A stretch of DNA of 64,000 nucleotides from Bacteroidia bacterium (GTDB lineage: Bacteria > Bacteroidota > Bacteroidia > J057), in NCBI GenBank assembly GCA_030430575.1, contig JAUIKF010000027.1, positions 1 to 64,000 on the forward strand. The letters are read 5' to 3'. Every line of letters begins with the position of its first letter. The first letter of the stretch is position 1. Below are positions 42,357 to 51,651 of the stretch, one piece after another. The position numbers and the translations under genes were made by a program. A model generated the notes under the pieces. That model saw only the letters and a program-made list of their open reading frames with translations, was not told where the DNA came from and searched no databases.

Positions 42357-43265
42357 TTATCCAGCGAGAAATATAATTTGAATGATCGGTAAGTATAAAA
42401 AGGAGGCAAACATCAGTTTCTTAGCGTATTTGGCATCCATCGTCTGATGAAGTTTGAAGGATGGCCAGGTAAAAGCTGCACCTGCAATGGCTAATGCAAT
42501 CACGGCCCACAACGAAAGCATCTCTATTCTAAAAGGCAAATAAGCCATGGGAATCAGGCATACTGTATAAGTGAGAATCAAGGAAGCACTGAACTTCGTC
42601 TTACCTGAATTCGAAGGCAACATTTTGAAGCCTGCTTTTTTATAGTCCTCATCCAACAACCAAGCAATTGCCCAGAAGTGGGGAAATTGCCAGAAAAACT
42701 GGAAGGTCATGAGCATCAATCCTTCTGCCCCTAGGGTTCCCGTAAATGCTACCCAGCCGATCAGGGGCGGCAAAGCACCCGGAATGGCCCCGACAAAGAC
42801 TGAAATGGGTGAAATCCGTTTGAGCGGCGTATAGACAAAAGCATAAAGCATCAAGCCCAGGAAGCCTAATGCAGCAGCCTCTAAATTAAATATCGTTCCT
42901 ATCAGCACAATTCCAGAAAGGGCCATCAAAACCGCAAACAACAGGGCTTCAAAAGAATTCAATACCCCTACAGGAATGGGCCTTCCACTAGTGCGGTCCA
43001 TTTGGCTATCGTACTCCTTCTCAATGATCTGATTGAGTGCATTAGCTGCGCCAGTAATCAGGAGACCGCCTATGCCCATCAAGCCCAGCTGCCACCAAGT
43101 GAAAGCTGGCCCAGCTGCCATCGCATAGCCAAAAACAGATGACATGGCTACGAGAAATGACAGCCTGAATTTGAGCAATTGCCCATACCCCTTGGCTTTC
43201 ATGCGCCAAGAAATACTAAGCGGTTGCCCCTCAGTACGGTCTATATATGTTGCTTTATTTTCCAA
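42357..43265 (-). CDS. ctaB: Protoheme IX farnesyltransferase (haem O synthase)
   Basis: CtaB/Cox10 attaches a farnesyl group to haem B, making haem O for the oxidase. The UbiA-type protein has about eight spans with the aspartate-rich prenyl-diphosphate motif NQIIEKEYDSQMDRTSGRPI, and KRISPISVFVGAIPGALPPL and HFWAIAWLLDEDYKKAGFKM. Its start is ambiguous. The conserved stretch begins upstream of the first internal ATG (43202), around SISWRMKAKGYGQLLKFRLS, so TTG 43265, 7 bases after the ctaA stop, is preferred (302 residues). Confidence 0.9.
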   Translation of the reverse strand: MENKATYIDRTEGQPLSISWRMKAKGYGQLLKFRLSFLVAMSSVFGYAMAAGPAFTWWQLGLMGIGGLLITGAANALNQIIEKEYDSQMDRTSGRPIPVGVLNSFEALLFAVLMALSGIVLIGTIFNLEAAALGFLGLMLYAFVYTPLKRISPISVFVGAIPGALPPLIGWVAFTGTLGAEGLMLMTFQFFWQFPHFWAIAWLLDEDYKKAGFKMLPSNSGKTKFSASLILTYTVCLIPMAYLPFRIEMLSLWAVIALAIAGAAFTWPSFKLHQTMDAKYAKKLMFASFLYLPIIQIIFLAG

Positions 43266-43272
43266 TATACTT

Positions 43273-44262
43273 TTATTTTTTTCGGGCAATCCATAAGGCT
43301 CCCAACAAGCTATATTCAATGGCAAAGAGTACAGTAGCAAACAGCAGATGCAAGGGTTGTAATACAGGCAATATGCCGAAATGGTGCATGCAAAGGCCAA
43401 ATATTATTTCAAGTAAAACACACCCTAACATTGCCACAGCCAGCTTTTTAATCATTGGAACAGCTGCTATGGCTCCTTTTAGCTGAAACATCCATCCCAA
43501 AATTCCCACGACTACGAGGTAATAAAATGTCCTGTGAATCAGATAGACTGTTCCAAGTGATTCTGTCCATACTGATCGGCTTTCTTCTCCTAATGCTTCA
43601 GCGACGATATCTACCTCTTCTCTCACTTGAGTACCCAAAACAATCTGTATCAAGGTAACAGCTGCGACACCTATTCCCAACCACCACACCTGTGGCTTCA
43701 GGGAAGAAAGCGCAGTAGCCCACGATTCTATTTGGGATCGATGTGACAACAAATAAGCTGTAATCAACATCATCACAATCACCATTGCAATCACCATATG
43801 AATGGTGACCATCCAGGTCTCCAAGTGCGAGCTCACCACTTTAGCGCCGATTCCACCTTGCACAATCACCATCAATAAAGTAAGGACACTTAACTGTGTC
43901 ACCCGTTTCTGGGTATGGCGAAGCGGCAGGCTAAACCAAGCCGTAAGAATCGCAAAAAAGCCAATCAATACCCCTACAAGGCGGTTGAGATACTCAACCC
44001 ATGTCTTGAAGGGATCAAAATCCGCTATCTCTTTACCAGCAATTTCAAAGCGCGTTTTATAATCCGATGGAAGTTGGGATACGTCTGTTGGGGGCACCCA
44101 CTTCCCGAAGCATTTGGGCCAGTCTGGACATCCCAGTCCTGATCCTGTACTCCGCACTATTCCTCCCACCAAAACCAAGAAGATAACTGCCCCTATTGTC
44201 CATCCCGCTATCCTTCGATAACGCCTCAATTCCATTTCCCCTTGGTTATCTTCTTCTTTCAT
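43273..44262 (-). CDS. ctaA: Haem A synthase
   Basis: CtaA/Cox15 oxidises haem O to haem A, the cofactor of aa3 oxidases. The 329-residue protein has eight spans in two half-repeats with the family landmarks GGIVRSTGSGLGCPDWPKCF, WVEYLNRLVG, GGIGAKVVSSHLETWMVTIH and VLGTQVREEVD, and a late MHHFGILPVLQPLHLLF histidine motif. The Cys in LGCPDWPKCFG forms the known extracytoplasmic cysteine pair. It is located between ctaD and ctaB with spacings of 9 and 7 bases, consistent with one operon. Confidence 0.94.
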   Translation of the reverse strand: MKEEDNQGEMELRRYRRIAGWTIGAVIFLVLVGGIVRSTGSGLGCPDWPKCFGKWVPPTDVSQLPSDYKTRFEIAGKEIADFDPFKTWVEYLNRLVGVLIGFFAILTAWFSLPLRHTQKRVTQLSVLTLLMVIVQGGIGAKVVSSHLETWMVTIHMVIAMVIVMMLITAYLLSHRSQIESWATALSSLKPQVWWLGIGVAAVTLIQIVLGTQVREEVDIVAEALGEESRSVWTESLGTVYLIHRTFYYLVVVGILGWMFQLKGAIAAVPMIKKLAVAMLGCVLLEIIFGLCMHHFGILPVLQPLHLLFATVLFAIEYSLLGALWIARKK

Positions 44263-44271
44263 TTATCAATA

Positions 44272-46176
44272 TCAAAAGTTATCTGAGCCTTCTGTCTCTG
44301 AAGGAGTTTCTTCTCTTCTAGGAGCAGGAGTAGGTTTAGGCGGTGCCTGTCCAGGCTCATATCTCAAGTCTTCATCAGGAATATGCTGTGGTGCATAATC
44401 ATCTTCCAATCCAGGCTTACTATAGTCATAAGGCCAGCGGTATACGGTAGGAATCTCTCCTGGCCAGTTACCGTGCCCAGGATTAATAGGCGTAGTCCAT
44501 TCCAGCGTGTTGGCTTTCCAAGGATTCTGAGGTGCTTTTTTGCCCCAGAACAAGCTATTGAAGAAGTTGAAAAAGAAGATCAACTGAGCAGCACCACCTA
44601 TCCATGCAGCGTAGGTGATATACTTGGACAAGTCCACAAACTGCTTCATGAAATCAAAAGCAGTAAACTGGTAATAGTGACGAGCTACGCCGCCAAGTCC
44701 TTGGAAGTGCTGAGGGAAGAAAACTAAGTAAAGACCAATGAAAGTAAACCAGAAGTGGATATACCCCAATCGTGGATTCATCATCTTACCAAACATCTTC
44801 GGGAACCAGTGATAGACCCCTGCAAACAACCCAAATGCCGAGGCACTACCCATAACTAGGTGGAAGTGAGCCGTGACAAAGTAGGTATCGTGCATCGGAA
44901 TATCCAAGGCCGCATTTCCTAAGATAATCCCTGTAATCCCCCCCGTAATAAAGAAGGACACCAGTCCTATCGCAAAGAGCATAGCCGGCGTAAGCCGCAA
45001 GTTGCCCCTCCATAGCGTCGTTATGTAGTTAAAGGCTTTGATCGCAGATGGGACCGCAATGATCAAGGTAAAGAGCATGAAGACCGTTCCGAGGAAAGGA
45101 TTCATTCCCGTTACGAACATGTGGTGTGCCCATACGATGAAGGAAAGGACCGCGATTGCAATCATCGAACCTACCATCGCTTTATATCCAAAGATGGGCT
45201 TCCGAGAATTGACTGAGATAACCTCAGATGCTATCCCCAAAGCAGGCAGCAAGACGATATATACCTCAGGGTGTCCCAGGAACCAGAACAGGTGCTGGAA
45301 TAGTACTGGACTACCTCCAGCATGGTGTAGGACCTCCCCACCTATATAAATATCTGAGAGATAAAAACTAGTTCCCAAAGATCTATCGAGGAACAGCAGG
45401 AGAGCTGCAGCCAATAAAACAGGGAAAGAAAGGATCACGAGAATTGCTGTCAAGAAAAATGCCCAAATATTCAATGGAAGGCGCTCCAATGTCATTCCCT
45501 TCGTCCGGAGGTTGATGACAGTAGTGATATAGTTAATACCGCCTAATAGTCCCGAAGCGATGAAGAAGACCATGGAGGTCAGCCATAGCGTCATCCCCAT
45601 ACCTGAACCAGACATGGCTTGCGGGAGGGCACTCAATGGTGGGTAAATCGTCCATCCGCCTGAAGCAGGCCCCGATTCCACAAAGAAAGACGCAAACATG
45701 ATGACTGTAGACAGGAAGAATGCCCAATAGGAGAGCATATTCAGAAAGCCTGAAGCCATGTCTCGCGCCCCTACTTGCAGCGGGATGAGGTAATTACTAA
45801 ATGTTCCACTCAGTCCTGCTGTCAATACAAAGAATACCATTAAGGTACCGTGCATTGTCACCAAAGCTAAGTAGAAACTAGGGTCAATCACTCCATCAGG
45901 TGCCCAACGGCCCAAGAGAGATTCGAGGATTGGGAAAGGAGTATCAGGAAAAGCCAATTGCAATCTGAATAGCATGGACAACCCAATACCTACCACGGCA
46001 CTGAGCATCCCTGTAAACAGGAATTGCTTGGCGATAACTTTATGGTCCTGACTGAAGACATATTTTGCCAAAAACCCTTGCTCATGATGGTGGTCATGAC
46101 CACTGCCGTGGGCAGCGTGCAAGTCCGCATGAAAGGTTGATGATCCGTCTTGAACGTGTGAAGTTGATTCAGCCAT
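44272..46176 (-). CDS. ctaD: Cytochrome c oxidase subunit I (aa3-type, A family)
   Basis: The catalytic haem-copper subunit, which reduces oxygen and pumps protons. The 634-residue protein has twelve or more spans. FWFLGHPEVYIVLLPALG holds the cross-linked His-Tyr pair and the ESV/D-type channel region. FIVWAHHMFVTGMNP has the two CuB histidines, and HDTYFVTAHFHLVMGSA carries the haem ligands. The N-terminus is His-rich (HAAHGSGHDHHHEQGF, about 18-34), and the C-terminus is a proline-rich tail. The retained Tyr in HPEVY marks an A-type oxidase. ctaC lies 56 bases upstream. Confidence 0.97.
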   Translation of the reverse strand: MAESTSHVQDGSSTFHADLHAAHGSGHDHHHEQGFLAKYVFSQDHKVIAKQFLFTGMLSAVVGIGLSMLFRLQLAFPDTPFPILESLLGRWAPDGVIDPSFYLALVTMHGTLMVFFVLTAGLSGTFSNYLIPLQVGARDMASGFLNMLSYWAFFLSTVIMFASFFVESGPASGGWTIYPPLSALPQAMSGSGMGMTLWLTSMVFFIASGLLGGINYITTVINLRTKGMTLERLPLNIWAFFLTAILVILSFPVLLAAALLLFLDRSLGTSFYLSDIYIGGEVLHHAGGSPVLFQHLFWFLGHPEVYIVLLPALGIASEVISVNSRKPIFGYKAMVGSMIAIAVLSFIVWAHHMFVTGMNPFLGTVFMLFTLIIAVPSAIKAFNYITTLWRGNLRLTPAMLFAIGLVSFFITGGITGIILGNAALDIPMHDTYFVTAHFHLVMGSASAFGLFAGVYHWFPKMFGKMMNPRLGYIHFWFTFIGLYLVFFPQHFQGLGGVARHYYQFTAFDFMKQFVDLSKYITYAAWIGGAAQLIFFFNFFNSLFWGKKAPQNPWKANTLEWTTPINPGHGNWPGEIPTVYRWPYDYSKPGLEDDYAPQHIPDEDLRYEPGQAPPKPTPAPRREETPSETEGSDNF

Positions 46177-46232
46177 CTCAGATTTTATTTTCAGGTCTTT
46201 TTAGACAATGTAATAGAACGCAATTCAAATGA

Positions 46233-47348
46233 TTATCGAGTGGAGACAGTAGCCCTGTCATCTCCATCTTCTGCACTTGCATTAGCAGGTTCAGCTTCTT
46301 CAGCTGGTGCTTCTACAGGTGCCGGTTCTGAAGGTGTGTTTTTATTCTCAAACTTCTCTTTATAAGCTTGGTAGCTAGGTTTTTGGCTAGCCAACCACGC
46401 TTGAAATTCTTCTTCAGTTTCTACAACTACTACCCTACGCATATTCCAGTGAGAAGACCCGCAGATTTGCTGGCAAGAGAGTTCATAATTGAAATCGGGA
46501 TTTCCTAGTCGCTCTCTACGGGCCGCAGTAGTTTCAGTAGGAGTAAACCAGAAATTGGTAGGCATTCCAGGCACGGCATCCATCTTGACACGGAAGTGAG
46601 CCAGGGTCGCAGAGTGCAAGACATCCTGAGACTTAATATGCATATGCACAGGCACATTGACAGGAAGGTGAACCTCTGTGACGACAATGTCGTCATGGGT
46701 GCGAGGGTCATCATAATTGAACCCTAACTGGTTTGCAGTTGCATTGTCGATGTACTTGATGTGGGTTTGTCCCAGTTCCTGGTCGGCACCACCATAGCGG
46801 ATCGTCCAGTCAAATTGGCGCGCATAGAACTCCACATCCAAGGCATTTTCCTTGATTTCATCATCGGGAGCCATGATACTGTGCCAGTTCTTTACTCCAT
46901 CTGCGATGAGCAGTGTCATCACAACCGCTGGTACCAAGGTCCAGATAAGCTCTAGTTTATTGTTGTGGGGGTAAAAGTGTGCTTTTTGACCTGGGCGCTC
47001 CTGGTATTTCCAACTGAAGTAAAACAGCAAGAAATTGGTGATGATCGTTACAAGAATGCATACAACCATCGTCCGCCAAAACATCGCGTCCAGGGGAACA
47101 CCATGTTCAGATGCAGGGTCTGTGACCAAGGTGAAAGTGGGCGCCCATTTTACGGAAGACCACGATGCAAAAATGAACCCCAAGACCATAAATACCATCA
47201 GCAATGCTGCATTGATCTTTGTCGCGTTCCAATTTTTAAAGGGGTCAATGGATTTTATTTTAAAAACCATCGATAAATTGAAAGCCACCAGGACCAAAAT
47301 GATCACCAGCAATACCTTCGTTAATGTAATAAGCAATTGCGCATCCAT
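46233..47348 (-). CDS. ctaC: Cytochrome c oxidase subunit II (CuA)
   Basis: A 371-residue subunit that accepts electrons at the dinuclear CuA centre. Membrane spans occur at about 6-28, 45-62, 90-110 and 128-150, more than the usual two. The cupredoxin domain shows the CuA ligands in ELSCQQICGSSHWNM (two Cys, His, Met) with an upstream His in DVLHSATL. No haem c motif (CxxCH) is present, so this is an aa3 and not a caa3 subunit; electrons must come from ActE or the ActA monohaem domain. The C-terminal 40 residues are Ala/Glu/Pro-rich and probably disordered. Confidence 0.95.
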   Translation of the reverse strand: MDAQLLITLTKVLLVIILVLVAFNLSMVFKIKSIDPFKNWNATKINAALLMVFMVLGFIFASWSSVKWAPTFTLVTDPASEHGVPLDAMFWRTMVVCILVTIITNFLLFYFSWKYQERPGQKAHFYPHNNKLELIWTLVPAVVMTLLIADGVKNWHSIMAPDDEIKENALDVEFYARQFDWTIRYGGADQELGQTHIKYIDNATANQLGFNYDDPRTHDDIVVTEVHLPVNVPVHMHIKSQDVLHSATLAHFRVKMDAVPGMPTNFWFTPTETTAARRERLGNPDFNYELSCQQICGSSHWNMRRVVVVETEEEFQAWLASQKPSYQAYKEKFENKNTPSEPAPVEAPAEEAEPANASAEDGDDRATVSTR

Positions 47349-47406
47349 ATCTTCTTTCTGGCTTATTTTCTATTCGTTTCTAGCGAAAAAAAGTGAAATC
47401 TATAAA

Positions 47407-48783
47407 TTAAACAGCACCCGTGCTGTGGTGAAGGCTTTCATCCAGATAAGGGTGATGGATCGGAACCAAATTGGCTTTTGAAAGCGCACGCAGTACCACA
47501 AATGCAAAAAGGCCTAAATAGAGGACAAAGAATCCTATTTCAGTAAGGCCAATATGCCAGTGTTCACCAACTGCGCCAGGCATAATCATCACAAAGAGGT
47601 CTATCCAGTGACCTAGGATCATGATGATTCCAATGACAACAAATGTTTGAGATTTACGCTTCGCATTACGCATCATCAGGCCAATGAAAGGCAAGAAGAA
47701 GCAAGCAAATATTTTCACAAAAAATAGCGTCTTATAGTGTGCAAAACGGAAGTCAAAATAACCCGTCTCCTCAGGAATATTTGAATACCAAATCAGCAAG
47801 AACTGAGCGATAAAGATATATCCCCAGAATACCGTAAAGGCAAAAGCGTATTTGAAGCAGTCATGTAAATGGGCGTCATTGGTATAGCCCATATAGCCTT
47901 GCTGGCGCAAGAAGTGCAAAATAAGGCCCATCACAGCACTCGCTGTAGCGAAAGTACCAGCAAAGACATATACCCCAAAGATGGTACTAAACCAGTGAGG
48001 TTCCAGGGACTTGATCCAGTCAATGGAAAACAGCGTGTAAGAGATAGCAAAGAAAATCACAAACAAGGCTGAAAGGGTTGTCATTTTCTTGAAAATGCCT
48101 AATCCCCCTTCTACGCTTCCAGCGTTATCCTGACTGATGGAATACTTACGCATCAGCCAAGCTGCAAATGTCCAAACCCCTACAAAAATAGCTCCCCTGG
48201 CTGCCCAGAAAGGCACATTCAGGTAAGCACGCTTTTTATCGATCAATGTGTCTTGTCCAATCTCATGGACAAATATCCAGTCGTACAGATGCTCTCCAAA
48301 GAATCCAACAATGAGTAAGCCTACAGCAGCAAATGGTAGCCACATAGACATAGCTTCAGGAATCCGCTTGAATACGGTATGCCACCCTCCATTTCCGATG
48401 CGATGCACCGTCATGAAAAACATGGCACCCATTGCCAAAGTGAGGAAATAGAGGTTCACCAACAAGAAGTTGGCGAGGGCTCCTGTGTATTTGCCGATAT
48501 GGTGTTGAGGGCCGTGGTGACCGCCATGCTCACCATGTGCCTCATCGGCATGCTCGTCATGCCCATGATCCTGGACCTTGTGAACATCGCCTGCTGGTGT
48601 ATCTACCAAAGAAGCATGATCAGCAGCTTCGTGATGTGCTCCTGGATCTTCAGCAGTGAGTAGGCCCGCTAGAACCAGCAACAGCCCTACTACGATAGCA
48701 CCCAACACCCACATGCGCACTTTCCGCGACATCTCATAGCGTTCGGTTAACTGTTCGGTGGTAAAATGTGATTCGTGTGCCAA
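47407..48783 (-). CDS. actF: Alternative Complex III subunit ActF
   Basis: A 458-residue membrane subunit of the quinol:cytochrome c oxidoreductase. Ten or so spans are visible (VRMWVLGAIVVGLLLVLAGL at the start). A His/Asp-rich loop (about 50-95, HDEHADEAHGEHGGHHGPQH) follows the first span and may bind metal. The conserved family segments include GNGGWHTVFKRIPEAMSMWL and SIDWIKSLEPHWFSTIFGVY. ActF is the NrfD-like paralogue of ActC. Translation starts at TTG 48783, as the first ATG would remove the N-terminal tail. Confidence 0.92.
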   Translation of the reverse strand: MAHESHFTTEQLTERYEMSRKVRMWVLGAIVVGLLLVLAGLLTAEDPGAHHEAADHASLVDTPAGDVHKVQDHGHDEHADEAHGEHGGHHGPQHHIGKYTGALANFLLVNLYFLTLAMGAMFFMTVHRIGNGGWHTVFKRIPEAMSMWLPFAAVGLLIVGFFGEHLYDWIFVHEIGQDTLIDKKRAYLNVPFWAARGAIFVGVWTFAAWLMRKYSISQDNAGSVEGGLGIFKKMTTLSALFVIFFAISYTLFSIDWIKSLEPHWFSTIFGVYVFAGTFATASAVMGLILHFLRQQGYMGYTNDAHLHDCFKYAFAFTVFWGYIFIAQFLLIWYSNIPEETGYFDFRFAHYKTLFFVKIFACFFLPFIGLMMRNAKRKSQTFVVIGIIMILGHWIDLFVMIMPGAVGEHWHIGLTEIGFFVLYLGLFAFVVLRALSKANLVPIHHPYLDESLHHSTGAV

Positions 48784-48825
48784 TTTCTTTATATTTTATT
48801 GTTAAAAATAATGTTCATTCCGAGC

Positions 48826-49497
48826 CTAATCCATGCGTTGAAAATGCTGAACATAGCAGATCACTTCCCAGCGCTGTTGAGGGGTAAGTTGAGAGGCATA
48901 TGAGCCCATTTGGCCCTTGCCATAAGTAATGGAGTGGAACATCTTTCCAGCTGTCATATTTTTGAGGCCAGTTCCATCAGCAGACTTATAAGTGGGGACA
49001 ATTCCCTCAAACGGCTTATTGTTCAATGTCGCAAGGTTACCTTGACCATCTCCATTGTTTCCGTGACAGGGAGAACAATATACAGTATAAAGGCGCTTGC
49101 CATTTTCATAGCTCTCTTTTGTGCAATCCACGGGAATTCCATCATCAGCATATCCTACATTTTCCAGTGGGCTGGTCAACTGCTCACCAGCAATGCGATA
49201 GCCTGCCGTATCATTTTCCAAATGATAAGGTTGGAAAGCTTCACTGTGGTACCAGCCTTCAGCACGGGGGACCGTGCCTTCTGGTGCCCGCTGGGCATTT
49301 AAGCCATCTCTAAAGACCGTCTGCTCACGTACACCTGTCCATTCGGCCCAGTCGTCGGCAGCCTGAGAATAAGGCTCAGGAGGAATAGAGTGATACATAT
49401 TGGGCGAATACTCGATGTTTCGCTCTCCATTCTGATAATTACAGCTGGAGAGAAAGGCGAGTGCCGCGATGCATACTGTGATAAAAATATATCTCAT
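48826..49497 (-). CDS. actE: Alternative Complex III subunit ActE (monohaem cytochrome c lipoprotein)
   Basis: A 223-residue lipoprotein (lipobox FLSSC, Cys19) with one haem c site, CSPCHG (C141, C144, H145), in a class I cytochrome fold; a distal Met lies in GKGQMGSYASQL. It hands electrons from ActA to the oxidase. The N-terminal 120 residues are the conserved family extension that wraps the complex. It lies 23 bases after actD and 42 before actF. Confidence 0.94.
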   Translation of the reverse strand: MRYIFITVCIAALAFLSSCNYQNGERNIEYSPNMYHSIPPEPYSQAADDWAEWTGVREQTVFRDGLNAQRAPEGTVPRAEGWYHSEAFQPYHLENDTAGYRIAGEQLTSPLENVGYADDGIPVDCTKESYENGKRLYTVYCSPCHGNNGDGQGNLATLNNKPFEGIVPTYKSADGTGLKNMTAGKMFHSITYGKGQMGSYASQLTPQQRWEVICYVQHFQRMD

Positions 49498-49520
49498 TGC
49501 GATTTATTGCTATTGGAATG

Positions 49521-50045
49521 TTAGACTTCTTTTTCAGTCACTTCAAAAGCGCCTGTTTTGGTAAATACCCCATTGACATCAGAAATAGCACTGGCAGCCA
49601 CTTTATCCTTATCAATGGCGATCACAAAGACATCATCTGTCTGCCGATCATCCATCAAAAATTCCTTTTTCCCTGGATAATACTCCGAGACAATGAAGAA
49701 GGTCAGGATGGTGCCGTGGGCCGCAAACAAGACCGTCATCTCAAAAGTGATCGGCACATAGTCAGGAAAAGGCAGAAATGGTTTACCACCAATATTCATT
49801 GGCCAGATAGCTCCGTAGATCAGCGAGATCATCGTAATGGCGGTCAATGCGCCCAAAGCTCCATAACAAAATGCCGCCACGGTAAGCCGTGTACGCTTGA
49901 TGTCAAGCAATGGCTCAATCTCGTGAATGGGAAATGGCCCAAATACGTCTTGTGCTTTCACCCCCATATCACGAAGCTGTCGCAATGCATCCATCACGTG
50001 ATCTGGGTGCCAAAATTTGCCTAACAAATATGATTTTGAACTCAT
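49521..50045 (-). CDS. actD: Alternative Complex III subunit ActD (DUF3341)
   Basis: A 174-residue DUF3341 membrane protein with two central spans (about 57-80 and 96-118). The N-terminal signature is HPDHVMDALRQLRDMGVKAQ followed by DVFGPFPIHEI, and the C-terminal DRQTDDVFVIAIDKDKV is present. ActD anchors the complex on the membrane and has no cofactor. A degenerate heptamer tract lies between it and actC. Confidence 0.93.
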   Translation of the reverse strand: MSSKSYLLGKFWHPDHVMDALRQLRDMGVKAQDVFGPFPIHEIEPLLDIKRTRLTVAAFCYGALGALTAITMISLIYGAIWPMNIGGKPFLPFPDYVPITFEMTVLFAAHGTILTFFIVSEYYPGKKEFLMDDRQTDDVFVIAIDKDKVAASAISDVNGVFTKTGAFEVTEKEV

Positions 50046-50049
50046 TATA

Positions 50050-50090
50050 AGTAACGTTTTAAGTTCTAAGTTTTAAGTTTTTTGTTCCAG
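50050..50090. repeat. Degenerate heptamer tract (AAGTTTT/AAGTTCT) upstream of actD
   Basis: TTTTAAGTTCTAAGTTTTAA followed by GTTTTTTGTTCC has a 7-base period and lies 7 bases from the actD start codon. It is a decayed or G-poor member of the heptamer family. Confidence 0.6.
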
Positions 50091-50143
50091 GATCGGTTTT
50101 CCTAATTAACCATTTACCATTAACAATTGACCATTATCCCTTA

Positions 50144-51541
50144 TCAATTATTCACCGTCTCTTCCATCGTGTGCTTAGGCTGTTTGGGATTTTTCAAGAT
50201 CGCCTTTACCTCAAACATATTGATGGTTGGTAAATACTTGGCGAAAAGGAAATAGAAGGTAAAAAACAGCCCAAAACTACCGATCAAGATACTGGCTTCT
50301 ACCCAAGTCGGTGTATACATAGACCAACTGGAAGGGAGGAAGTCGCGGTGCAGCGAGGTAACAATAATCACAAATCGCTCAAACCACATCCCGATATTGA
50401 TAAAGATGGAGATGATAAAGGTGATGAACATATTGGTACGAATCTTCCGGAACCAGAAGAGCTGAGGCGTAATTACGTTACAGCTAAACATGATCCAGTA
50501 AGACCATCCTAGGGGACCAAATGCGCGGTTGACGAAGGTGTACCGTTCCCAAATCGAACCAGAGTACCAAGCGATGAAAAACTCGGTCATATAGGCCAGT
50601 CCAACCAAGGATCCCGTTGCAATAACAATCTTAGCGATGGATTCCATGTGGTCCATGGTGATGTAATTCTCATGCTTATAGACAGCGCGCTGTATGATCA
50701 GCAGCGTCTGTACCATCCCAAATCCAGAGAAGATCGCACCTGCTACGAAGTAAGGAGGGAAGATCGTGGTGTGCCATCCAGGAATGACCGCGGTGGCAAA
50801 GTCCATACTTACAATAGAGTGTACTGAAAGTACCAGAGGCGTAGCAAGTCCTGCCAAGATCAAGGTGATAATTTCATAGCGAGACCATGTCCGCATAGAA
50901 CCGTCCCAGCCAAAGGCTAAAGTGGCAAATATTTTTGCAGCAATCTTTTGGCCTTTTTTGCGAAGACGATCCCTCAATGCACCAAAGTCAGGCATCATAC
51001 CAAGGTACCAGAAGACCAAAGAGACACTGAAATAAGTAGAGATCGCAAATACATCCCAAAGCAGCGGGGAGTTAAAGTTGACCCACAGTGAGCCGCGTGT
51101 ATTCGGCATAGGCAAGAACCAAAGTCCTAACCAAGGACGTCCCATGTGGATAATGGGGAACATCCCTGCACAGATTACGGCAAAGATGGTCATGGCCTCC
51201 GTGGCGCGGTTGATGGAGTTTCTCCATGCCTGGCGGAAAAGCAAGAGTACCGCTGAAATCAGCGTTCCTGCGTGACCAATCCCTACCCAGAATACGAAGT
51301 TGGTAATGTCAAAGGCCCAGCCGACAGTCTTATTAAGACCCCAAGCACCGATGCCTTCCCATATCGTCCACGCTACCGCGCCGACAAACAGGCAAAGTAC
51401 CAGGAATGATAGACCAAAAGCAGCTAACCACTTGAGGTTGGGCTTCGCCTCAATCGGGCGACAGACATCCTCAGTGATCTGCGTGTAGTAGTCCGTGTTT
51501 TGAACCCACTGCTGCCTGATGGGTGATTCGTGATGGCTCAT
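50144..51541 (-). CDS. actC: Alternative Complex III subunit ActC (NrfD-like quinol site)
   Basis: A 465-residue NrfD/PsrC-family membrane subunit with ten spans that, by analogy with solved ACIII structures, holds the quinol site and the putative proton path. Landmarks are NFVFWVGIGHAGTLISAVLL, GMFPIIHMGRPWLGLWFLPM, VDSIVSMDFA-like HSIVSMDFATAVIPGWHTT, and GSIWERYTFVNRAFGPLGW. It has no Cys-based cofactors. It follows actB after 110 bases and precedes actD after 98; those gaps are AT-rich or hold repeat sequence. Confidence 0.94.
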   Translation of the reverse strand: MSHHESPIRQQWVQNTDYYTQITEDVCRPIEAKPNLKWLAAFGLSFLVLCLFVGAVAWTIWEGIGAWGLNKTVGWAFDITNFVFWVGIGHAGTLISAVLLLFRQAWRNSINRATEAMTIFAVICAGMFPIIHMGRPWLGLWFLPMPNTRGSLWVNFNSPLLWDVFAISTYFSVSLVFWYLGMMPDFGALRDRLRKKGQKIAAKIFATLAFGWDGSMRTWSRYEIITLILAGLATPLVLSVHSIVSMDFATAVIPGWHTTIFPPYFVAGAIFSGFGMVQTLLIIQRAVYKHENYITMDHMESIAKIVIATGSLVGLAYMTEFFIAWYSGSIWERYTFVNRAFGPLGWSYWIMFSCNVITPQLFWFRKIRTNMFITFIISIFINIGMWFERFVIIVTSLHRDFLPSSWSMYTPTWVEASILIGSFGLFFTFYFLFAKYLPTINMFEVKAILKNPKQPKHTMEETVNN

Positions 51542-51651
51542 ATCGGAAGAATTGCTATTATTCGTTTTAAATTAAAATGAGAATTAAAATGAAAATATAA
51601 AGGGTGAATCGCTTATTTTAACTTTTACTTTCATTTTAATTTTGATTACCT

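Noticed and set aside
44272-47348. Oxidase as a caa3 type with haem c on subunit II
   Set aside because: Subunit II ends in an Ala/Glu/Pro-rich tail without a CxxCH motif, so it is aa3 type.
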